Origin: Macrostomum hystrix
Taxonomy: Eukaryota > Platyhelminthes > Macrostomidae
Direction of reading: 5' to 3'
DNA: 64,000 bases
Assembly: GCA_950097015.1 (NCBI GenBank)
Contig: CATNEN010000034.1
Location: 6,528,501-6,592,500, forward strand
Part shown: positions 43,701-55,700 of the stretch, piece by piece
How positions within the stretch are numbered: position 1 is the stretch's first letter
Layout: the number at the start of each line of letters is the position of its first letter
Position numbers and translations under genes: made by a program
The notes under the pieces: model-generated
Seen by the model: the letters and a program-made list of their open reading frames with translations, nothing else
Databases searched by the model: none
Told to the model about the DNA's origin: nothing

Positions 43701-46700
43701 CTACCTTGGCCAGGTGATTGAGATTTCAGAGGTCACTGAGCGATGGCAAGTTATCAGAGTCACAATTGACAAGGTTTGCGGCATTTTTCGCTGTTTCTTT
43801 AATCAGATTACATTCTTTGTGAAGTGCAATCAGATTTCAATCAACTGCAATCAGATTTCAATCAACTGCAATCAGATTTCAATCAACTGCAATCAGATTC
43901 CAATCAACTGCAATCAGATTTCAATCAACTGCAATCAGATTTCAATCAACTGCAATCAGATTTCAATCAACTGCAATCAGATTTCAATCAACTGCAATCA
44001 GATTTCAATCAACTGCAATCAGATTTCAATCAACTGCAATCAGATTTCAATCAACTGCAATCAGATTTCAATCAACTGCAATCAGATTTCAATCAACTGC
44101 AATCAGATTTCAATCAACTGCAATCAGATTCCAATCAACTGCAATCAGATTTCAATCAACTGCAATCAGATTCCAATCAACTGCAATCAGATTTCAATCA
44201 ACTGCAATCAGATTCCAATCAACTGCAATCAGATTCCAATCAACTGCAATCAGATTCCAATCAACTGCAATCAGATTCTAATCAACTGCAATCAGATTCC
44301 AATCAACTGCAATCAGATTTCATTTAGCCCATTACATGTAACCTGTGAAGTAGCCTTTCGTCAGACTCGCATCCCATTCTCCCAATCAGTTCTACGACCG
44401 GCTGCTTCACTGGGAGGCTCGCTGGCAGGAGGCCCGCAGCCTGCCGTTCACCCTGGCCGAAGCTCAAGCGCTGCTCGATGAGCATCGTCGTGCCGCGGAG
44501 GAGATCGGCAGCTCGTGGGAGCAGCTGCTGGCGGACCTGGCCGCAATGGCCCTCGATCCACAAGTTGGCTCGCTGGCTGAGCAGGTGCGTGGCTGCTAAA
44601 AGTACTGAAATTTCTCAATTTGAATTGGTGCCCAAAGTCAGCAGTTAAGGTTTTGTTAATCTGCCTCTAGAAAATTGAATGCCTGAGGTTGTCGGCTTTC
44701 ATTGTTATTTATTTTGGATTGATTAAATTGTCATTTTTTCAAATTGAATTAATATGGATTAACCATGGAAGTTTGTACAGACCAAAGTTAAGTTGTACTT
44801 GTCACGATTGTCTTCAACAAGAATCGTTGAATATCTCGACGATGCTGACATCGGACGGCTTTGAAAGTTAGTTCATCGTAAACGGCGGACAATTTTGATT
44901 CAGATAGCGGACTTTCACGAAAATCGGTCATTCTGTTTGGGAGCAATCGCGAAATAGGCAGTGGGTTTTTGAAATACCCCCCTTTCACCAGGTGGAAAAT
45001 AGCGTGGTATTTCTACTGTTTAGATTCAACTTGGCCCTACTAACAGTAGGATCTAGGCAAATGATCATCCTTTTTTTATAAATTGACCCAAGGCTCGCTC
45101 GGATGCGCAGCGCCGCATGGAGGAATGGCAGCGGCGTTGGGACCGGCGCCAGGCCGAGCTGGACATGCGCCTCCGGCTGCTCTTGCGCCTGCGAGACCTG
45201 TCCAACGAAGTCGAGGACAACCGCAGTCGGCTGTCCGAGCTGAAGACTGAGCGCACGGTGACCAAGGTCGGGCCGGTGTCCGACACGGCTGCCGATGTCG
45301 CCACTCTGCAACGGGGCGTGGCGGTGAGAATGCAACTAGTTTTCTAACAGCTGCAACTGGATTTCTTACAGCTGCAACTGTTTTTGTCACAGCTGCAACT
45401 GTTTTTGTCACAGCTGCAACTGAATTTCTCACAGCTGCAACTAGATTTCTCACAGCTGCAACTGGATTTCTCACAGCTGCAACTAGATTTCTCACAGCTG
45501 CAACTGGATTTCTCACAGCTGCAACTGGATTTCTCACAGCTGCAACTAGATTTCTCACAGCTGCAACTGGATTTCTCACAGCTGCAACTGGATTTCTCAC
45601 AGCTCCAACTGGATTTCTCACAGCTGCAACTGGATTTCTCACAGCTGCAACTGGATTTCTCACAGCTGCAACTAGATTTCTCACAGCTGCAACTGGATTT
45701 CTCACAGCTGCAACTGGATTTCTCACAGCTGCAACTGGATTTCTCACAGCTGCAACTGGATTTCTCACAGCTGCAACTGGATTTCTCACAGCTGCAACTG
45801 GATTTCTCAGAGCTGCAACTAGATTTCTCACAGCTGCAACTGGATTTCTCACAGCTGCAACTGGATTTCTCACAGCTGCAACTAGATTTGTCACAGCTGC
45901 AACTAGATTTCTCACAGCTCCAACTAGATTTCTCACAGCTGAAACTAGATTTCTCACAGTTGCAACTAGATTTCTCACAGCTGCAACTGGATTTCTCACA
46001 GCTGCAACTGGATTTCTAACAGCTGCAACTGGATTTCTCACAGCTGCAACTAGATTTCTCACAGCTGCAACTAGATTTCTCACAGCTGCAACTAGATTTC
46101 TCACAGCCGCAACTGGATTTCTCACAGCTGCAACTAGATTTCTCACAGCTGCAACTAGATTTGTCATGATTGTACATCGCAGGACATGCGCAGCAAGATG
46201 CAGCAGCTGTTCGCTGAGACCCGAGAGAAAGTACATCGCGACTTTGATCGTCACATCGAACCCACCGAGGAGAAGTGGAGGGAGTTTGTGAAGGAGCTGG
46301 AACTGCTGCAGATGTTTCTGGATCTAATCCTGCGGGTAAGCTGAGCCGACAGGGAGGGAAATCCTTGTTGCTAAAATTAGCAACAACTGGGCTAGGGGAT
46401 TTCAACCAATAGACGCCATTCACTTATCACAAATAAAATGTGACGAGTAAAAAAATGTCAAAAGAAAATCTGAGAACTGGAGAACCTGCTAAGCATTAAC
46501 TTTAATGCATTCTGTGTCCTCAATCGCTTCACAGATGTTGCAGTACATCGAGAAACTGGACGCATTCATCGACGAGCTGACGATCCAGCTGCCACAGTGC
46601 CGATCCAGAGAGGAGGCCGAGCCCTGGCTGCAGAAGATTCGGGAATACAATCGAATCACTGACAGCTTCGACTGCGACTGGCTCAGCAATGCTGCGGTCA

Positions 46701-49700
46701 GACTGTACGGTGAGTGGCCTGATCGTGCCTACCACTCACCAACCGCATTTTCCCTACCCTCACCCACCCCATCATCGCCACCCCTCACCCACCCCATCAT
46801 CCCTACCCCTCACCCACCCCATCATCCCTAACCCTCACCCACCCCATCATCACCACCCTCACCCACCCCATTATCCCTACCCCTCACCCACCCCATCATC
46901 CCTATTGATCACCCACCCAATCATCACCACCCCTCACCCAGCCAATCATCACCACCCCTCAACCAGCCAATCATCACCACCCCTCACCCAGCCAATCATC
47001 ACCATCCCTCACCCACCCTATCATCACCACCCCTCACCCACCAAATCATCCCTACCCCTCTACAACCCCATCCTCCCTACCCCTATACCACCCTATCATC
47101 CCCACCCCTCATCCACCCTATCATCCCTACCATCACCCACCCCATTATTCCCCACCCCTCATCCACCCCATCAACCCCACCCCTCATCCACCCCATCATC
47201 CCTACCATCACTAGGCAACGCTGAGAAGCCTCGCCCAGTGATCGACCGCCTGCGCCTAATCTCGGCCCGGCTGCTGGCATTCGAGACAAGCATTGTGGAC
47301 CTGGAGAATGTCCGCCGAGTCAATCTGGTCCAGTCGGTTCCCCGCCGACTGATGCGCGAACTTCAAGATCTCAGCCTGCTCGAAGGCTCCCCCTGTCAGC
47401 TGGAGGTCGAGTACTCCAGCCCAGCCAAGTCGGCGGAAGTCGAGTGGCAGCGGAACGGCCGGCCCCTGCCAACGGATCGCCTGGGCGGCAAGTGGCATCT
47501 GGAAGAAGGTCCTGGCTTCACCCGTGTCGCCTGCGATCGACTGGCTGTTGACGATGCCGGCGAAATCTCCTGCCTGATCCGGGACGGCTCCGTTGCCATG
47601 GAGACAGCCTGCAGACTGCGCGTACTCAGTCGCCCAGTATTTATTCGACAGTTGGAATCGATTCGAGTTCGCGAGGGCGAGCCGATCCTGCTGCAGTGCC
47701 AGGTGCGCGGCGCGCCAAACCCTGACGCCAGCTGGCTGAAGGACAACCGACCGCTCCGTCCTGGTCTGGACTGCGACATTGTGGTGGACAATCTGGACGG
47801 TGTCTGCGCGGTGAAGATACCAGCCGCTGACGCCGCTTCTCATGCCGGAGTCTACAAGTGCCTAGCAACCAATGAGGCAGGCGAAGCAGTCACCGCGGCT
47901 GTTGTGGAAGTGCAGGGTGAGTCAAACGGGATTGGGGCTTATCCTTGGATGTGGATTACGAGTTTATTTTTTTACGGATAATCCCCAATTTTCAATAGGG
48001 ATTGGGAATTATTAAGATGGAATAGAGACTAAATCCTTCTATAGGGATTGTGGATTATTGTGAGGGAATCGAGACTAAATCCTTCGATAGGGATGGGGGA
48101 TTATTGTGAGGGAATCGAGACTAAATCCTTCAATAGGGATGGGGGATTATTGTGAGGGAATCGAGATTAGATCCTTCAATAGGGATTGAGGATTATTGTG
48201 AGGGAATCGAGACTAAATCCTTCAATAGGGATTGTGGATTATTGTGAGGGAATCGAGACTAAATCCTTCAATAGGGATGGGGGATTATTGTGAGGGAATC
48301 GAGGATAAATCCTTCAATAGGGATGGGGATTATTGTGAGGGAATCGAGGCTAAATCCTTCAATAGGGATTGAGGATTATTGTGAGGGAATCGAGGCTAAA
48401 TCCTTCAATAGGGATGGGGGATTATTGTGAGGGAATCGAGGCTAAATCCTTCAATAGGGATGGGGATTATTGTGAGGGAATCGAGGCTAAATCCTTCAAT
48501 AGGGATTGAGGATTATTGTGAGGGAATCGAGGCTAAATCCTTCAATAGGGATGGGGATTATTGTGAGGGAATCGAGGCTAAATCCTTCAATAGGGATTGA
48601 GGATTATTGTGAGGGAATCGAGGCTAAATCCTTCAATAGGGATTAGGGATAATTTGGAGGGAATCGATCCTACTTGTGTAGGAGGTATTTAAAGCAATGC
48701 TTGGCTAAAAATGTCTGGGAACTTCTCAATAAAGTGACATCGTCAGCTCAACCAAAGGCGAATTGATTTCTGCTCATTAGCTCAACTGTTAATTGGACTC
48801 AAATTAAAACTCAGGAGTTCAACATTGAAACAGTGAAGAATGAAACATTTAACTGCCTGCCATTTAACATTTAAAAAGCTGCTTAGTGAAAAGTAATCAA
48901 ATTGAGCCCGAGTGGCAGAGTGGTCTAACGCGTTTGCCTCTCGCACCAAAGTCCCCGAGCTCGATTCCGCGGCGAGGCCACATTAATTTGGGGCGCAGTC
49001 GCGGAGAGAAGGCTGTGGTGCTTGTCTTCTAATTAATGCACTAATATTATTATATTATTATTATTATGAGAAGGTCAGGGCAGATGTACACACCCTGTGC
49101 GAGAGTGTGTGCCTGCGTACAGTATCTGTGTGCGTGTGTGCTCAGCAGTCAGCGGAATGGGCAGAATTGCCTCCTCGCTGGCTGCGGGTCTAGTGTCACC
49201 AAATAATGTGCCATTGCCCGCAGCCCTCCTGCAATTATTATTATTATACACGGATCCTAGCCAATAGTTGAGAGCAGACCTAATGAATATTTAATCAGCA
49301 GCCACGTCTACCCATTGTGCAGAGCTCACAATAGGCCGATTCATCAGGCCACTGTCGGACCAGACCATGCAGGAGGGTCAGCGACTGCAGCTGCAGGTTG
49401 ACTTCGAAGGCGATCCGACTCCGGAGGTGACCTGGTTTCGCGACAGTCACCGACTGGCGGACAGCCCGCCGAGACTGCGACTGCACACTGGCCGGGGCAG
49501 CTCCACCTGTACCATCGATCCGCTCCGACAGGAAGACGAAGGCCTGTACTCGGTGCAGCTGAGAAACCCAGCCGGTGTACAGAAATCAGTCTGCAACGTG
49601 GCAGTCAGGTAAGGAACTAATAATAACCAAAGTACTAATTACTTCGGGCCATGGAACATCATTTGGTGGGACTCGCAGCCAGCGAGGAAATAGCGTGGTC

Positions 49701-52700
49701 TTTCCCCAAGGGGGGGGAAATAGCGTGGTCTTTCCCCAGGGGGGGGAATAGCGTGGTCTTTCCCCAGGGGGGGGGGAAATAGCGTGGTCTTTCCCCAGGG
49801 GAGGAAATAGCGTGGTCTTTCCCCAGGGGGGGGGGAATAGCGTGGTCTTTCCCCAGGGGGGGGAATAGCGTGGTCTTTCCCCAGGGGGGAGGAAATAGCG
49901 TGGTCTTTCCCCAGGGGGGGGAAATAGCGTGGTCTTTCCCCAGGGGAGGAAATAGCGTGGTCTTTCCCCAAGGGGGGAGGAAATAGCGTGGTCTTTCCCC
50001 AGGGGGGGGAAATAGCGTGGTCTTTCCCCAGGGGAGGAAATAGCGTGGTCTTTCCCCAAGGGGGGGATAGAGTGGTCTTTCCCATGGGGGGGAAATAGCG
50101 TGGTCTTTCCCCAGGGGGGGGGGAATAGCGTGGTCTTTCCCCAGGGGGGGGGGGGGAAATAGCGTGGTCTTTCCCCAGGGGGGGGGAATAGCGTGGTCTT
50201 TCCCCAGGGGAGGAAATAGCGTGGTCTTTCCCCAGGGGAGGAAATAGCGTGGTCTTTCCCCAGGGGGGGGAAATAGCGTGGTCTTTCCCCAGGGGGGAAA
50301 TAGCGTGGTCTTTCCCCAGGGGGGGGGAATAGCGTGGTCTTTCCCCAGGGGGGGGAATAGCGTGGTCTTTCCCCAGGGGAGGAAATAGCGTGGTCTTTCC
50401 CCAGGGGAGGAAATAGCGTGGTCTTTCCCCAGGGGAGGAAATAGCGTGGTCTTTCCCCAGGGGGGGGGAAATAGCGTGGTCTTTCCCCAGGGGGGAAATA
50501 GCGTGGTCTTTCCCCAGGGGGGGGGAATAGCGTGGTCTTTCCCCAGGGGGGGGGAATAGCGTGGTCTTTCCCCAGGGGAGGAAATAGCGTGGTCTTTCCC
50601 CAGGGGAGGAAATAGCGTGGTCTTTCCCCAGGGGGGGGAATAGCGTGGTCTTTCCCCAGGGGGGGATAGCGTGGTCTTTCCCCAGGGGGGGGGGAATAGC
50701 GTGGTCTTTCTTTCGTTAGTGCATTTTTTCGTAAAAATCTGCCTTTAATAAATTTTCCAAGAAACGAAGTGTGCCGTCCTTCTTCATCTAGTGGTCTTTC
50801 CCCAGGGGGGAAATAGCGTGGTCTTTCCCCAGGGGGGGGGGGGAATAGCGTGGTCTTTCCCCAGGGGAGGAAATAGCGTGGTCTTTCCCCAGGGGGGGAA
50901 TAGCGTGGTCTTTCTTTCGTTAGTGCATTTTTTCGTAAAAATCTGCCTTCAATAAATTTTCCAAGAAACGAAGTGTGCCGTCCTTCTTCTTCTAGTGGTC
51001 TTTGGTGTATTCAAAGAGTTCAGTTAATATATTTATGTACTCTCAAATCAACATTTATTTTCTGACTGCGATAGCTGGTACTCAGCAATGAAAAGTTCAA
51101 TAAACAGTCTCATAGATGATCCACCAATTAAGCCTCATTGTGAGCAACGGAAGTCACGTGATTGCAGTCATCTCAGACTTCCGGCCTAGCAGTGCTGAAG
51201 CTTCAACACTCGCCTAGTCAGTTGCCATGACAACGGCTGAGTCCTGCGTAATTTTATACCCGGCGCACTATTCCCATAAGATGGGATCAGTCACACACTG
51301 ACAGGAGATTGCCTTCATATCCCACTTGATTTATTATTTCTAGTCTAGTAGGACTTGCTGCATGCCATTGGATGACTTACACAGATGATAGTAATATAGC
51401 CAGACCCCAACCTGTCTGGGCAGGCCCAAGGGCGAGGCTCCCAGCTGCTGGAGCCAGCTAATGGACGCCAGCGTGCTGGAGGGCTCCAGCGCCAGGCTCA
51501 GCAGTCGTATATCCGGCCGGCCGACCCCCAGCGTCGTCTGGCGTTTCAACGGCCGACCGATGACGCCGCGGCCGGGTGTGCGAACTCGCAGCGACCCGAA
51601 CTCCGGCCTGCACACCCTGGAGATTGACGAAGTCAACCAGCAGGACGAGGGCGACTACAGCCTGATCGCTGAGAATGCCGAAGGCAGCGTGCAGACCAGC
51701 TGCAGCCTGACCGTCGAGAGTGAGCTGGAAGGACGGGACGGTTGAGCATGATGGATGAACTGTGGAAGACTTTCCCGATGGTTCATGGACTCTCCCAACG
51801 CTTTAAGGTCTCACCCGATGCTTCAGAAACTGTCCCGGTGCTTCAGGGACTCTTCCGATGCTTCAGAGACTCTTCCGATGCTTCAGAGACTCTTCCAATG
51901 CGTCAGAGACTTTTCCGATGCTTCAGAGACTCTTCCGATGCTTCAGGGGCTCTTCCGATGCTTCAGGGACTCTTCCGATGCTTCTCTTCCGATGCTTCAG
52001 GGGCTCTTCCGATGCTTCAGAGACTCTTCCGATGCTTCAGAGACTCTTCCGATGCTTCAGGGGCTCTTCCGACGCTTCAGAGACTCTTCCGATGCTTCAG
52101 AGACTCTTCCGATGCTTCAGAGACTCTTCCGATGCTTCAGGGGCTCTTCCGATGCTTCAGGGACTCTTCCGATGCTTCAGAGACTCTTCCGATGCTTCAG
52201 AGACTCTTCCGATGCTTCAGGGGCTCTTCCGATGCTTCAGGGGCTCTTCCGATGCTTCAGAGACTCTTCCGATGCTTCAGGGGCTCTTCCGATGCTTCAG
52301 GGGCTCTTCCGATGCTTCAGGGACTCTTCCGATGCTTCAGAGACTCTTCCGATGCTTCAGAGACTCTTCCGATGCTTCAGAGACTCTTCCGATGCTTCAG
52401 GGGCTCTTCCGATGCTTCAGGGGCTCTTCCGATGCTTCAGAGACTCTTCCGATGCTTCAGGGGCTCTTCCGATGCTTCAGAGACTCTTCCGATGCTTCAG
52501 GGACTCTTCCGATGCTTCAGGGGCTCTTCCGATGCTTCAGAGACTCTTCCGATGCTTCAGAGACTCTTCCGATGCTTCAGAGACTCTTCCGATGCTTCAG
52601 GGACTCTTCCGATGCTTCAGAGACTCTTCAGAGATGCTTCAGGGTCTCGCTCGCCCGATGCTTCAGGACTTCAGGGTCTCCCCCGATACTTCAGTGACTC

Positions 52701-55700
52701 CTCCGATGCTTCAGGGCTTCAGGGTCTCGCCCAATGCTTTAAGGACTCGCCTGATCCTTCAGGGTCTCGCCCAACGCTTTAAGGACTCGCCTGATCCTTC
52801 AGGGTCTCGCCCGATGCTTTAGGGACTCTCCCGATCCCTTAGGTAATCTCCCGATCCCTCGGGTAAACTCCCGATCCCTCGGGTAAACTCCCGATCCCTC
52901 AGGTAAACTTCTGATCCCTCAGGTAAACTCCCGATCCCTTAGGTAATCTCCCGATCCCTTAGGTAAACTCCCGATCCCTTGGGTAATCTCCCGATCCCTT
53001 GGGTATACTCCCGATCCCTTAGGTAATCTCCCGATCCCTTAGGTAATCTCCCGATCCCTTAGGTAATCTCCCGATCCCTTAGGTAATCTCCCGATCCCTT
53101 AGGTAAACTCCCGATCTCTTAGGTAAACTCCCGATCTCTTAGGTAATCTCCCGATCCCTTAGGTAAACTCCCGATCCCTTAGGTAATCTCCCGATCCCTT
53201 AGGTAATCTCCCGATACCTTAGGTAAACTCCCGATCCCTTAGGTAAACTCCCGATCCCTTAGGTAATCTCCCGATCTCTTAGGTAATCTCCCGATCTCTT
53301 AGGTAATCTCCCGATCCCTTAGGTAATCTCCCGATCCCTTAGGTAAACTCCCGATCCCTTAGGTAATCTCCAATGCTTCTGGAAATGTCCATATTGTCAC
53401 CATTCAGAGATTGAACAGTCCACTTGTCTCTGTCCCGAAGGTGTGAAGCCTGAGCCCAGCGCTCCCAGATTCGCTGGCGACATCTGCGAGGAGCTGGTGG
53501 CGAATGTCAGCGACAAGGTCACACTGCAGTGCACCGTACACGGTCATCCGCTGCCCACAGTCACCTGGCTCAAGGACGATAGAAGAATCTACACAGACGC
53601 CCACATTATAGTGAGTCAGCTTCACCGCGGTAATTGTGTGATCAATTTTGTGACTGACAAATTTTTCAACGCTCACGCAGGTTTCGGGGTTCGATGAGCT
53701 GCACAGCCTCGTCATTCCGTACGTGCGCCGTCAGGACGAGGGCGTCTACAAGATTCTAGCCACCAATTCGCTTGGCAGCGCCGAGTGCCGTTGTACTCTA
53801 CGCGTCAACGACGAGGAGCTGGCGGCCAAGCGAACCACCCTGGTGTTTCACAACACCCTCATCAAGGAGCCGCCCGAATTCATTCGCCTATTCCGCGACG
53901 AGGTGTGCAAAGTCGGCGACGATGTCATTCTAGAGTGCGAGATTCACGGCATACCGGAGCCTAATGTAAGCAGTCTTAGCTGGGGTTTGAACTCTCGACC
54001 TACACAACCTTCCACTGGGAGTTTGTTGCTTACCTAGTTTATCATTCTAGTGGTTGTTTGTAGCCTAGTGGATAGAGCATTGGACTCACTACTTGAAGGT
54101 TGGGGGTTCGATTCCCAACTCTACTGGAACAATTTGTGTCCTTTAGCAAGACGCTCAACTCTGCATTGCTTCAGTTCACCCAGCTGTTAAATGAGTACCA
54201 GCATCAGCTGGGGTAATTGTGGGTGGGTGTGGCGTCCCCCCAGTCCATGGACTGAACAGCTGTACGCAGTCTTCAGATGCGCCGCGCAATAGCTGCGGCC
54301 ATGCTGTTGGCTGCACATCTGGCCCAACTGTAATCAGTTATTACGAAGTAATCAGAAACGCAAAATGTACTGATTCAGGCAAGTACTTTTAATGCACGAA
54401 TGTTCGTGACGTCTTGCACGTGCTTCATTCAGGTGATTCTTGTCGAAGTTTTTCAGCCTCTACTGAGGCTTATTTGACTTTTTGCGTTGTCTAACAGTCA
54501 CTAATTTGGGTTTAACGGGTGCAGAAGGAAGTCTTGCCTTGATCGCCTCATATCTGATGGTTCTTCCTGTCCTACTGACAGTAGCAAGCGTGTAAAATCC
54601 GCTTGATCTCTCCACCGTACAGGTCTGGTGGAGTTTCAATGCCGAGCCAATAGGCGATCACGACAAGCGCTTTCGCAAGCTGTCTAGCGGTCACGTGCAC
54701 AGCCTGTTCATCAAGCGGGTCAGCGACGCCGAGACTGGACGATACAGCGTCACGGCTGAGAACAGCTCGGGCGTGGCCACCTGCTCGGCACTACTCGTGG
54801 TTGAAGAGCCTGGACGGACCGGGTGAGTTTGAAATCAAACCGAAAAGTGGTTTTTGTACTACTCAATTCTCAACATATCTGCCTAGCCATTTTCGATAAT
54901 CAAACGGCAGAATTAAAGATAGATAAATGGTCAATTAACTATTATTTCGTTGTCGTTGTTGATATTTAATTAAAGTATAAATTACCGTTGCAACTAAATA
55001 TAAAAAATTCGCATGCTTTATAAATCGGAATCATTTCATTCAATAAAAACTAAAAGTCGACTCCGTAGTAAAAGTATAATTGATTATTGCTAATTTATTA
55101 CTAATAAATGCATGCGTGGATGCAAAGAGAAATTTATATCAAACTAACAATGCACTTATATACATTATAAATTTATTTTTGCGATAATGTAATTTATGTT
55201 ATGTATAACACTTATAGGAAAACAATTTTTAATGATCCATAAATGTGCATGCATGAAAAGAGTTTATTTCAGTTTATTAGCATCTTTTGAATAAAAAGTA
55301 CATTGGTTTGGTTTAGTATATAAGACTAGCTTAATCGCCCCCCAGATCTCTGCCAAAGAAATCTGTTAAAATCGCCCCGGATGCGCCCACTGTGGTGTTG
55401 TTCGATTCAACAGACTTTTGTCCCTTGCGGCCATGGAGACCGTAAAATCCGGCGAACTCTGTGCCCCCTGCAGTGCATATGCACCGAATGCAAAAAAGCG
55501 CACAGATAGGAAATTTCTTTCTTTCAATAACAACTCTAAATTGCGTATATTTATTTCTAAGCATGCAATACCCTTTCAGCATTGAATTTACATTATGGTG
55601 TGGGACATTGCCAAACATTCCTTATCCGTTACTTTTACACTTTCGTTATGACCATGCAATTACTGTGGATGGCTGTGAACCAAACAACAGCGCGAAAAGT

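Noticed and set aside
45076-46254. Frames on both strands over the 21-bp array, including a 392-codon minus frame
   Set aside because: Stop-free repeat inside a spectrin-Ig intron; exon 7 lies under one end of the minus frame on the other strand.
51742-52822. Three overlapping plus frames of 280-355 codons
   Set aside because: A 20-bp stop-free unit makes all three frames open with the same cycling peptide; it is intron 12 of the spectrin-Ig gene.
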